DNA of 29,097 nt from Hirudo medicinalis. Its lineage: Eukaryota > Annelida > Clitellata > Hirudinida > Hirudinidae. The stretch covers positions 1 to 29,097 of the forward strand of contig MPNW01000788.1 in NCBI GenBank assembly GCA_011800805.1, in the 5' to 3' direction. The notes below the pieces were generated by a model. It was not told where the DNA came from. It made no database searches and saw only the letters and a list, made by a program, of their open reading frames with translations. Below, piece by piece: positions 14,401 to 23,887 of the stretch. Position 1 is the stretch's first letter. Every line of letters begins with the position of its first letter. A program made the translations under genes and the position numbers.

Positions 14401-14436
14401 ACTTCTTAAATAGTCAACAGCCAAGTATCGAGGCAT
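5473..14436 (-). CDS. SHOC1: SHOC1/MZIP2-like XPF-family meiotic crossover protein (19 exons)
   Basis: Exons, 5' to 3' on the minus strand: 14436-14401, 14343-14259, 14195-14093, 13998-13941, 13871-13817, 13749-11956, 11718-10855, 10755-10636, 10540-10370, 10160-10023, 9819-9671, 9564-9410, 8939-8710, 8513-8402, 8264-8052, 7735-7645, 7275-7129, 6665-6492 and 6426-5473. All phases agree, giving 1882 residues from MPRYLAVDYLRS. Residues 113-1000 are acidic and disordered. About 1025-1350 resembles a degenerate helicase-like fold. About 1357-1458 is XPF-nuclease-like (ITLVERSYPKTD, CDVLVDHESGLLI, SRCWVVFY). About 1470-1565 is HhH2-like (RILSAQMLLKLNSLKLLM, then ELQSAYPTIS). A low-complexity tail follows. 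SHOC1 binds branched DNA with SPO16 and promotes meiotic crossovers. The canonical ERK-x3-D nuclease motif is not intact, as expected for SHOC1. Family recall is from memory without a search; another XPF-like protein remains possible. The exon chain is firmer than the name. Confidence 0.6.
7502..7573 (+). tRNA. tRNA-Gly-like sequence, probably a pseudogene
   Basis: The D-arm block TGGTTCAGTGGTAGAAT matches eukaryotic tRNA-Gly. The T-arm is intact as a 5-bp stem (CCGGG/CCCGG) with loop TTCATTT in place of TTCGATT, so the B box is slightly damaged. The anticodon region reads CTCGCCTGCACACGGGCGG: the best stem leaves an 8-base loop and no clean GCC anticodon. The acceptor stem pairs poorly (GCATCAG with TGGAAGC). 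It sits in a SHOC1-like intron (7276-7644), opposite to the host gene. It is likely a decayed tRNA-Gly copy or a SINE head, not a working tRNA. Confidence 0.6.
8321..8362. repeat. GAT/GAC microsatellite
   Basis: A GAT, GAC, GAT triplet run in the SHOC1-like intron 8265-8401. It gives a poly-Ser reading frame on the minus strand that is not coding. Confidence 0.9.
9141..9300 (-). mobile_element. tRNA-derived SINE, copy B (5' truncated or diverged)
   Basis: On the minus strand it shows TTGTTCGAAACCCAGCTTGC (B-box region), then a body and a tail GGCGCTACATAAATGAAGTAC followed by ACATTT repeats. This parallels copy A in order and wording (CAGCTTGC, GCGCTA-ATAAATGAA). Extra bases between B box and tail include a second GGAGCGCCATATAAATG-like stretch, so the tail motif may be duplicated. 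The A-box end is not recognisable. It lies in the SHOC1-like intron 8940-9409, in the host orientation. Confidence 0.65.
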
Positions 14437-15106
14437 CTCGAATATGATCGAGGGGCACCAGTCGTCTGCTGTTGATTAAAAGCGGATCTGCACGACGCAC
14501 ATTTAAGCTGCTCCTATATATAATCAAATAAAATGTTTACTCTTTTTATATATGTGTTAAGGTTCAAATTACCGCAATGCCAAATTTTACAAAAATATTT
14601 TCTTTTTTCTGAACTTTATTCTTATCTCTTTTAACCATGCGGGTTCTCACGCATTGTTTGCAATGCAATAAATTAGTTTGCCAAGCGAACATTTCGCAAT
14701 TTAATAAACAATAGAAGAATAAGGAATAGAAAGGTTTTGATGCTGGTAACAAAAGCGCTGTCATTATTAACGACTGTTATTAATGCTTTCCCAAACAAGT
14801 CCAAAATCAAAATTATTGCACGAAATTGCATTCAATTTTGGATTATGGATAAACAACGATATAATTAAAACTATAAAATCTTCACATTTACTATATATTA
14901 AAAGTGCATATAATAAATTAAAATTAAAGAATCTGAAAAAAAATCTCCGGTATTCGAAAAATTTCACTAAGGCATCCTCGTCATAATTTACAAAAAATTC
15001 TGTTAAAATTAAATGACATGAATGGTAAACTTTAAAAGCAGCTAACTGAAAAGTAACTAAGCAATTTCCAAAAACAAATTCAATACAATCGGTTGACTTC
15101 CTTCTC
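14437..15106. other. Intergenic region between SHOC1-like start and channel stop
   Basis: It should hold the SHOC1-like promoter and leader and the channel 3' UTR. It is AT-rich and has no open frame with coding character or domain similarity. I see no recognisable core promoter element. Confidence 0.5.
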
Positions 15107-16726
15107 TTATTTTGCTGTTAATTCGGCTGGCTTGGTTTTGAGGCGTACTTTACAAGATATAATGTAATCCTTGAAATCACAGACCAGTGTGAAGAAGAAT
15201 TCAAGAAACTCAACAGCCGTCATAACAGTGATACCAAGCCACAGGCTGAAACTTCCTCCCACTAAGCTGATCATTGACTCCCAAGGGTACTCGGGATAGT
15301 CTACAAAATTTGAGACTTTGTCGCTTTCAAAAATCATATTCAAATGGAGAAAATTCGATCTGATGCCGCCGGAAAGTTTGAAGAAGTTGTTCAGTTCTTT
15401 CAAATCGATGCTCCCATTGCTATATTTCGAAATCATTATATCATATTCCTCAAAATAATTAGAAAGATTCTGATTGTATTGCATGTATGGTTTTATGTAC
15501 TTTGTGAAAAATGTTGCATGGTAGGTAAAATAAGGCCAATCTCCGACGGTTTTGATAGTAGTGTAATAGTAGGTCGAGTTACAAGGTTCCTGGCACCTGG
15601 ATTCGCATTCTCGGAATAGTTCTTCAGTTCTAACCTTTCTCTCACACATGATTTCATTCATGGCTTTTAAAAGGTTCTCCAATTCAGTCGTTTGATCAAA
15701 TGGACTTTGACGAAATGTGAGGGACGTGTTGCCGCAGACTCGGAACTTCTGCAAGTATGGAGGAATAAAGGATAGACGGCTCACACAGTCGCATTCTCTC
15801 AGCAAAGTCTCCTGGGTACAAGAAGCACCACAAGTGAATCGAGTATAGCGGTTGTCTTTCGAGTTGTCCAAGTATTTCTTATTACTGCAACCTTCACGTA
15901 AGTACGGCTTGTCTAGTTTGGTTCGAACTGTGGTGATCATGTTTATGATGTTCGTCGTACCAGCACCTAAATTAATTCTATTGAAAGGATCTTCAATTAC
16001 TCCTGGAACTGACAAAGCAAGACTGATTCCGTTAGTCAGAGTGTAGTTGAATTCAAAATCGTCCTCTGGTAGTTCATTTAACGAATTGGTGAACATGATC
16101 ATGTTTACGCTCTTGACATTTTCTTTACATGATGACTTCAAGTGGAACGTGTGACATTTGTGATACATAGCATCCCAAAAGCTAGAATTTTCAAAATCAC
16201 AGTTTTCATTCGTTATCGGCGCCCCGAGATAATCTATTAGCATGCGTCTGTTTATTATAGGTATTGGGAAATCCAGCGAAGAGTCGTACTTCGAAAGGGA
16301 ATTGAAATACGTTGCTAATAAATAATTAATGTTGGACGTAAAATCTTCGACACTAATTGATAAGTTTAGCTTCTCTGCAATGTCTTTTGACAAAAAAGGC
16401 AATAAATTAACAATTTTTTGCTTGTATTCTGTCTCTGTCAAACACTTTTTGTAGTCGATCCCCGAAAGTTTTGGTTGCAAAGAGCAAATTGTAATATCAG
16501 GGAAGGCATTAACCGCCCATACTTCTTTGTTGATTGATTTATAAGGATAACTTGTATATTTCTCAAATAAAGTCTGAACTTGCCAACTTAAAACCGAAGC
16601 GGATATTAAGACAGCAACGATCCACAGAAATTTCAAAAAAATTGATTTTGCACTAAATATTCTCGGCACTCCTCGAATAGAGACATTTTTCCCGAACTTA
16701 ACGAATACATCACTTATGCGACCCAT
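15107..16726 (-). CDS. DEG/ENaC family ligand- or mechano-gated Na+ channel subunit, intronless
   Basis: An uninterrupted frame of 539 residues. I chose the ATG at 16726 (MGRISDVF) because the upstream in-frame extension has no ATG. Topology is the DEG/ENaC pattern. There is a short N-terminus with SIRGVPRIF, where the family normally has a His-Gly gating motif. TM1 lies at about 29-50, followed by FPDITICSL. A large extracellular loop has the conserved Cys-rich part (REGCSN, CGASC, LRECDC, CESRCQEPC). TM2 starts near residue 485, with GGSFSLWLGITVMTAVEF at 490-507. The pore filter, normally G-x-S, reads G498-I499-T500. Channels of this family form trimers in the plasma membrane and pass Na+. 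The activating stimulus cannot be read from sequence; acid, peptide and mechanical gating all occur in the family. It lies tail-to-head with the SHOC1-like gene and divergent from HORMAD. Confidence 0.93.
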   Translation of the reverse strand: MGRISDVFVKFGKNVSIRGVPRIFSAKSIFLKFLWIVAVLISASVLSWQVQTLFEKYTSYPYKSINKEVWAVNAFPDITICSLQPKLSGIDYKKCLTETEYKQKIVNLLPFLSKDIAEKLNLSISVEDFTSNINYLLATYFNSLSKYDSSLDFPIPIINRRMLIDYLGAPITNENCDFENSSFWDAMYHKCHTFHLKSSCKENVKSVNMIMFTNSLNELPEDDFEFNYTLTNGISLALSVPGVIEDPFNRINLGAGTTNIINMITTVRTKLDKPYLREGCSNKKYLDNSKDNRYTRFTCGASCTQETLLRECDCVSRLSFIPPYLQKFRVCGNTSLTFRQSPFDQTTELENLLKAMNEIMCERKVRTEELFRECESRCQEPCNSTYYYTTIKTVGDWPYFTYHATFFTKYIKPYMQYNQNLSNYFEEYDIMISKYSNGSIDLKELNNFFKLSGGIRSNFLHLNMIFESDKVSNFVDYPEYPWESMISLVGGSFSLWLGITVMTAVEFLEFFFTLVCDFKDYIISCKVRLKTKPAELTAK

Positions 16727-17230
16727 TTTAAGATTCACGTTCCTCAATTAACATACTTTAATATCTCGTCAAATTATAATTAGATAATATCAGCATCATT
16801 TTGGTTGTGAGCTGACCATTATAGCTACCGGTCCGTTATATCCTCCATTTGGTTCTATCAACGCCATTAACATTCATTAACACGTTTTGATTTTCTGGGT
16901 AGACTAATGGATACAACAATAGCAAATCAATAAAAAAAAATATGCTTCCAGAAAATTAATTATTTTTAATGGAACACAAAATCTGTGTTTGTTTTAATAA
17001 AACAGAAATAGTTAATGTTACAAAAATGGTTTGTTGATATTATTTTTTATATTTATTACATGCATATATTAATTTTAATTCAAAGTTTTTTTTTTAGAAT
17101 AAAAATCATTCAACTTATAATTTGTTTTAAAATAATATTATGCTTAGCGCATTATATACTCTAAAACCAATATCGTCTGCTTTCAGAAGCTATTCATTTC
17201 ACTTTCAGGTATCGTCACGTTCAGGAGATT
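16727..17230. promoter_or_regulatory. Divergent 5' region shared by channel and HORMAD genes
   Basis: It spans the 504 bases between two start codons facing away from each other, so both promoters or leaders should lie here unless further upstream exons exist. It is AT-rich with no clear TATA or Inr I can defend. Function is inferred from geometry alone. Confidence 0.45.
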
Positions 17231-19740
17231 ATGGCTACCGCTGTTCAAAGGAAAGAAGGAGTTGGATTGGTTTGTTGTTTCAAGTTACATATTTAAAACC
17301 TTAGCATTTTAATTTTTATCTGCGATGTGATGAATTTGTTCTGCAATTCTAATTAATTATTGTGCCATGGCAGTGGAAGATACGCTCACGAGACGACCCA
17401 ATACTTTAAATTAAGTTAATAAAATGTGAGCTCTAATTGTCATGTATAACTCAACAAAGTTTATCTTTACATTAAATTCTAGTTAATGTCGATGTGTTTT
17501 CAGTGGGCGGAGACTTTTCCATCTCAGCAGACGACTTTCAAAGAATCTTTGATGTTTATGAAACGACTTTTGGGTGTTGCCGTTTGTAATATAGCCTACC
17601 TGAGAATGATGTTTCCAAATGATGCTTTCGTTGATAAGTCATTGGAAGGTCTGTTAAATGGGCGCTTTTATTGAAATTATTCTCCTCATAATTATCGGTT
17701 ATTTATGTTCAGGTATTCATCTGAAAATTCTTAAAAGTTCTAATGATAACCCTCAAGTTGCCCATTTAATTAATTGCTTGAAAGGAGTTTTTGATGCCCT
17801 GGACAAAAAATATGTAAGCTCTTACTTCAGCATTTTATTATACTTATTTTGATCTGTTTTCTTCACAATTTAACATCATTTTTTTGATGTGATGTTTATC
17901 ATTTATGTTTGTGTTTTTTTTTAGCTAAAGACCCTGGTTTTTATGGTAATGATTTTGTAACAGTAATGTTTAAATGTTATGCATTTCTCAATTTATTACC
18001 TTGTTTTTTTTAATAGATTCATCCTGACCCAGATGATACCAATGTGTGTTTATTGTCTAACTGTTTCTCTTAACATAGTGCCATAGGTTGAATTTTTATT
18101 TTTGATCAATAGAAAGTGCTGGACTCCTACACATTTCAGTTCAGTTATCAAGATGGAAGCAATATTTCTGTATACAGGTGAAGATTGAGTTGTTTTGATA
18201 GACTACAACTTCTGAAAGGTGTTTTTCTTCAATATAGTAACAACAAGAAAATTTCGTCTATGAACATGGCTGACAAGACCAAGGAAGCCACACTGAAGAT
18301 GTTGAGGACCTTGATCATATCAGCTTCTACTCTGGAGCCATTGCCTTCAGCTTATTCGCTCTCAATGAAGTTGTTTTATTATGATGATGGTGAGTTTTTG
18401 ATGGAGGTAAAGTAAACATTTCGAAAGTTCTGTAATGATATTCATGTTTAGTGCTAATTCAATTTGGATTTTTCTCCTTAGTGACTCCATCTGACTATGA
18501 ACCTCCTGGCTTTGAACCTTCTGAAGAAGGGGAGTGCAAGTACAATGGAACTCCAATGACGATCATGATAGGAAGTGTTTCGACTGTGAGCATGCTTACT
18601 TTGAGTTTGTTATAATTGCTTTTGTGAAATTATTTAACAATTAGCTTTTAATTCCTGTTTCATTTGCAGGTGTACCACACGTTAGCACCATTCCTTTGAC
18701 ATTTTTGGAGCAGAGATTTTTCATAATTCATTAAAAACTTTGATCTTTTTATCTCACAGTGTGAACCTTCAACTCACAACAACAGTGAACAAAGAATCTG
18801 AGACTAAAGATGAAGACAATGATGATGTTGAAATGGACTTGCAAGTCAATAATGCTGAAGAATTGAACCAAACCAAAGATTCTCTGGATGCCAAGCAAGA
18901 GGAAAGTTCCCAGCAGACCAAAGTGATCAGTACTGATGACGATGTGGAGACCCAAAAGCATGAGGATCCCCTCATGCCCTCCCACAAGAATAGGGTAATC
19001 AAGAATCCTCCTGAAGAGGTTAAATCACCCAGACCCAAAGGATCGAAAAGGAAGTTGAAAAATAAAGAAACAGACTTAGAGGAGAGCTTTTGCAGTGAAG
19101 TGAGGATTATTTACAGCTAATGTTTTGGTGTAACAGCATCTAAGATCTAAATAGACTCTGAATTTCACTCACTAATACACCATTAGCATGATACTGTCTA
19201 CAAAAGCAAAATATTAAATAAATGAATGCAGCTGTGACTAATGTTTATTAAGGCCTCAAAATTGAACATAGAAGGTTGCAGACCCACAAAGCAGTCAAAG
19301 AGCAAGCATCTGCATTTTGAAGAGGATCCCCTTGTTAGTAGCAACAAATTCTTGGGAATTCTGTACCATTTTTGCTTTGGTCGACTGCTATTACAGATCT
19401 AGTTTTTACCTAATTGCATTATTATTTTAGCGTTATTGTAATATTGATTGTGGCATGACTTTTCAAGGACTTGCAACAAACACAGCTATTTTACAACACT
19501 TACTACGGTGGACATGACTCAGCAAGCTACTTGTTGGTGGACTTTAATAAATTCCCACCAGTACTACAGTGACCCATGTTAACATTATGAAATATCTATT
19601 TTTAGTAATTAACACAATATTACTAATATTGTCAGTAATCTCATTCCCTTCTTGACCAATAATTGCAGGATAGCCAGAACAGCCAAGAGTCCTTCAAAAT
19701 CAATACCAGGAAACCGAGGACAAAGAAACGTCTGCATTGA
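17231..19740 (+). CDS. HORMAD1: HORMAD meiotic chromosome-axis protein (12 exons)
   Basis: Exons: 17231-17269, 17504-17648, 17713-17813, 17925-17945, 18017-18043, 18113-18177, 18238-18389, 18482-18585, 18670-18680, 18760-19099, 19253-19333 and 19669-19740 (TGA). All phases agree, giving 385 residues, close to vertebrate HORMAD1 (about 394). The HORMA domain spans about 14-230. Hallmarks in order are WAETFP, SLMFMKRLLGVAVCNIAYLR, FDALDKKYLKTLV, YTFQFSYQDG, LPSAYSLSMKLFYYDD, TPSDYEPPGF and IGSVSTVYHTVNL. The rest is an acidic and basic disordered tail ending in TRKPRTKKRLH, where HORMADs usually carry a closure motif. HORMADs coat the axes of unsynapsed meiotic chromosomes, promote double-strand breaks and homolog bias, and are removed by TRIP13/PCH2. 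HORMAD1 and HORMAD2 cannot be told apart here. A polyadenylation signal AATAAA lies at 19835. The exon at 19253-19333 is inferred from phase and coding look. Confidence 0.9.
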
Positions 19741-20585
19741 GAAAGACTGTCGCCTGCTTCGTCCATCGAGATGTTTTGCTTTTGTGTTCAGTGCCTTCGT
19801 TTCACTAACAAATTTTCATTAATAATTTTATCGTAATAAATAAATAAGCACAATTAAATACATGAAATTCGTAAATGGCTGGATCGAACAGGCTCTCCCA
19901 ACTTTCTGAAATTTAGCCAAGAAGCAGAATCAACTGAAAGAAAGCATCGGCTAAATGGTTTGGAACACCCCTCCACAGGAACTGCCTGTCAAAATAACAC
20001 TCGCCTAAGGATCGCAACCTCCAGCAGGTTTTTCCAAAATATCCTCCAAAGTCATATAGCGAGTTCCCTGTTGCATTTAGTGAGCCATGCTTTAAAAGCT
20101 GTGACTGCTAATTAGTAGTGGTAACGGGCCCAATCACTTTTAATGAATCAATAAAGCATTTTTAAACTGATTTAATAGAATCAACGCTTGACTCTCATTA
20201 ATTCAGGGACAAGATCATCTTCGATCGGATGGTTATTCGGCGGGTTAATTGAGTACAAAATCAAGTTAAACTAGAGAAAATGCAATATAAAACGGATTGC
20301 CGTCCGAGTTTTGATTTGAAATGAGTTTTTGCTGCAAAATCGTTAAAAAAAAAAATATGAACAAGGAAAGAAAATACAAATTCAGTCTAAACGATTTAGT
20401 GAGCTGACTATCCGAATTGCAGCGGTAGTAAAATCTTTAGACTCGGACGACTGCAAAAACAACTTGAGATCGTTACAGGTACCAATTTACAGACTGCACA
20501 ACAAAAATAATGACAAACAAGATGACTGAGCCAGACGATGTTCGGAACGGACAGCAATCGTTCGATTCGCGGGTCGTCCGATCAC
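19741..20585. other. Convergent intergenic/3' UTR region
   Basis: It lies between the HORMAD stop and the last exon of the zinc-finger gene. AATAAA at 19835 is a good plus-strand polyadenylation signal. No coding exon seen. Confidence 0.55.
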
Positions 20586-20792
20586 TCAGGGAGGATTGAT
20601 GACCTTAGACATCACTTTCAAGAGGTTCAGCTTCTCCTTCTTCCTTGCTCTACACCTTCTCTGTCTTTCGGCATTCATCAATCTTTTCCAGGCCAGTTTT
20701 TCGTCTGCTGAGGAGCCTTGGAGCTGACATCGCCCTGTGGACACGGCAGCCTTGCGTTGTTGATTCTCCAAAGTGTTGAGCATGTTCTTCAC
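20586..20792 (-). CDS. Alternative 3' terminal exon with bZIP-like basic stretch
   Basis: The acceptor (attttcag) is followed by an open phase-0 frame of 68 residues ending in TGA. Phase 0 matches the donor at 21911 of the large upstream exon, so it can replace the zinc-finger exon and give a 366-residue isoform. Its core KLAWKRLMNAERQRRCRARK resembles a bZIP basic region (N, then R-C-R spacing), but no leucine zipper follows; only LNLLKVM remains before the stop. It could instead be a small separate gene starting at the ATG at 20807, which reads through the acceptor in the same frame (73 residues). Without transcripts I cannot decide. The flank at 20810-20900 is unusually GC-rich for this window. 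Confidence 0.55.
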   Translation of the reverse strand: MKNMLNTLENQQRKAAVSTGRCQLQGSSADEKLAWKRLMNAERQRRCRARKKEKLNLLKVMSKVINPP

Positions 20793-21060
20793 CTGAAAAT
20801 TTGGCATGGAAATTTCTGGAGTCTGATTGCAAACGCCGCTCCCGATAACTGACCGGAGCGCGCTTCGAATCTAGCCTACAGACCACCGCTCGGTTCACAG
20901 ACTGACTAATGCTATAGAAAAATGTTCGAGAACAAAGGAAGTATCTGCAAACTCATCGACTCGATACAACGACAACAACATTGATACAATGATTGCTTAG
21001 ATATGAATATCGAAGGAGAGCAAGACTGATTCGGGGGCTGATGGGTGAGGTCGGTCGAGG

Positions 21061-22804
21061 TCATAAGGTCATGTTGTGGTAAAGCTTCATGTGATCCCTC
21101 AAGGAGACTTTGTACGCATACTCCTTGTGGCAGATGGGGCAGCAGAACTCAGTCTGCATCAGATGCTTGCTGGTCATGTGACCCCTCATGCTCCTCTGGT
21201 TCCAGAAACCCTTGCCACAAATGAAGCATTTGAAGGGGTGCGGGCGTCTGCCGTGAATGTTGTTCTCGTGGTGGGTGAGAGCCGAGGCAAAAGTGAAAGA
21301 CTTATTGCACATCTGGCAGGTGTGCCTCTTGGTTCCCGTGTTGCCCGGTCTCCTTTGGGGGGGTCTTCTGCCAGACGGCCAGGGTTCGGCGTTCTGAAAA
21401 CAGGAGGGGGCACAATTTCAAGATTGGAATGTGAACATTCTGCAAGACATGCAAGTGCAATCATAGGAATCGGAATGCATTCATATTGGGTGGATGGAGA
21501 CCTGGTAATCGACTGATAACCGAAGCTTTTAAAAGTTAACCGGCAGGGGTCCTTCTCCTGGTTCATGCTCTCACCTTATTTCCGTTGTTGTCAGAAGTAT
21601 AATTATCAATGGATTTAAAAAGAATGAGGAATTTTGATACATGGCTTAGAAAAGGAAAAAGAAACAGGTCTGATCACACAAATTGTGTGTCAAGGTATTT
21701 TGACATTCGTTCCTTCTCTTGTCAAAAACTACAAAGGCATGCAGATAATGAGAAATTAATCTCAAGAAATCGATTGCAAAGCTTTCAAGTGAATTCATTG
21801 CAAAGAATCACAGCAATTGTGACAAAGAAATTCTAGACAACAAAAGCTTCTGGCAAAAAGCATTGAAAATTAGCTGCTTCGATCACTAATCCAAGAAGCA
21901 AGACTCTCACCATGTTTAGACTCATCGTCGTGGTCCTTAAGGCACTCGGCTGGTAAATGCCGGTGTCGCTCCTCACATAAGCGACACCCTGGAGTTTCGG
22001 AGCAGAATATTTGGTCGAGAAAAGGTCGTCCATCCGAGAAGTGGAGCAAGTTTCGGGTTCGACGGAAATCCAGTCTCCCTCCCCGTCCTCATCTTCGGAG
22101 AGTTCTCGCTTGATATGACTCAGGTGCGGCTTCGTTTCCAGAGCTTCCGGTTCTCTGATGACTGATGGAGAATCATCGACCAATAACGGTTGATTGTTTA
22201 AGTCATTTGGTATTACGGGTTTATGCTCCTTTTCATTTTCATTGCATATGATTCTGTAAGATTCTGGCTTCAACGACAAAGTCGAGTCAGAAAAAGAATT
22301 GGAGTTGCTTGGCGAGGTCAGTTGGAGATTAGGAGGTCCGTCACTGCTGCAATGCGGCCTCATAAATGTCTGTGAAATGCATTCTAAGTCTTTTTGATCC
22401 GAATAATAGCTCTCTTCTTGATTCTGACTGTCGGGCAACAAAGATGCGGACCGGCGACCACGCTTGGTGCATCTCGTGTTGCCGCTCGACTGGACTTGCA
22501 CTATTTCTGCATATTCTGTAGAATCAGAAGATTTCCCTTCTTCCTGAACCTTTGGGGGAACATTTGATTGGAAAACTTGTGGGGGAGCATCCGATTGTTT
22601 GATTTTCAATTCACTTTCACAGTTCGATGGGACGTGAAAGGTTTCCTTGAGACTAACGAGGAAAATCTCGTGATTGTCGACTGTAATGGCGATGAGACCC
22701 TCTATGGAGAACTCTGACTGGTAATGCAAGCCATTCTTACACAGTAAGGTTATTGTTTCAGTTAGTAAAGTCCTAACTCTCTCCTGGTCTGCTTTCAGCA
22801 CCAT
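21061..22804 (-). CDS. C2H2 zinc-finger protein, zinc-finger isoform
   Basis: Two coding exons: 22804-21911 (298 residues, donor GTGAGA) and 21393-21061 (110 residues, TGA), both phase 0, giving 408 residues. The start ATG at 22804 follows a plausible acceptor (ttggcag) in the leader, so an upstream non-coding exon is likely. Residues 1-55 form a compact module (QERVRTLLTETITLLCKNGL, then EGLIAITVDNHEIFLVSLKE) that looks conserved, but I cannot name it. About 60-298 is Ser/Pro-rich and disordered, with a SUMO-type IKRE site and an acidic patch. The second exon has a basic linker and three fingers of the form C-x2-C-x12-H-x4-H (starting CQMC, CFIC, CPIC). It is probably a nuclear DNA-binding regulator. 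The second terminal exon at 20792-20586 offers another C-terminus. It is convergent with HORMAD. Confidence 0.8.
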
Positions 22805-23887
22805 ATCTGCCTCCTGCCAAGCAATTTAATACAAATTAATTCACTAATTGAAAGTTTCAAATTACTTTTAAGCGATCGCAGTCGCAAATGATGCATTTCC
22901 ACCACATTTAATCGGAACGCATAAAGCCATCGAACAACTGATGTTATTCCTTCGTTGCAAAATTCATCAAGAAATGAAGTAATGGGTTAAAACCAGTCAT
23001 GAATTAAATCACCTTTTTAACAAAAGGCAACGGACTAGGCTTCGCAACCGATCTGTAATTTCCAAGCAAAACAAAACGCGGCGGAAATGACGTTTGGCAT
23101 TCATAAGTAAAATTGTTTTTAATTGTCCAGTTCATTTTTAAACTTGTTAAATAATTAAATTTTGATTATAATTTATTTTAGACATGAAAATTAGTTCCAA
23201 CTGCGGTGTAGACTACAGCGTGATGCTTACTTGATTGGATACTCGTTTCGACTAGAAGTAGCCTAATAATTATGTTTAACAATCCATTTTATGAAATTAA
23301 ATTTTTAGATGTTTTAAAACTTAATCAATAAAAGTTTGAATGCATTAGACCACAAACTCATATGTACATAAGACAATTCCTGAGCAGGACGTTTTCAGCC
23401 TGGAAGTTGGCAATATTTTGGGTGATGTGTTCTGGTTTAGTGTTCTTCCAATATTATCTTAAAATTGAAGACTTTCAAGACATGTCAAAATTTTAATTGC
23501 TTAGTTTTCATAAATTAACCAAAGCCGAGGTCGGGTTTAAAAGTTCGGATGTTTGAGCGAAAACTAATTAATGATCGTACAGAGGTAAGACAATCTACAA
23601 TTTATCGCCGAATACTAGTTGCATATAAATGTACGGAAATTCAATTCATCATCTAAAACTAACAAAGGGAGTGGAGTTACGAAATGACAGATTTCCAAGC
23701 AGCGAGACGTGATGGTAGTGTTTATTTACAAAATAACGAAAAATAAACAAATTAATTATGTTTCTAATCAAATGTGTCTATTCTCTGGATTGTCACTGAT
23801 GCTCCCTTTTTGTCCTCCTCTGGCGATGAACTTAAAGAGGTTCTTTGGTTCAGTAATTCATCGCTTTCAGAGCCAACACATTTATCG
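22805..23887. other. Upstream region of zinc-finger gene and 3' flank of AP180 gene
   Basis: It should contain the leader exon and promoter of the zinc-finger gene (an acceptor lies just before the ATG) and the AP180 3' UTR. I see no coding exon and no repeat of note. Confidence 0.5.

Noticed and set aside
16727..16747. Longer N-terminus for the DEG/ENaC channel
   Set aside because: The in-frame extension starts with TTG, while the first ATG gives the usual short DEG/ENaC N-terminus.
21076..21516. 146-residue plus-strand frame
   Set aside because: It lies antisense to the zinc-finger exon, whose Cys and His spacing is unmistakable on the minus strand.
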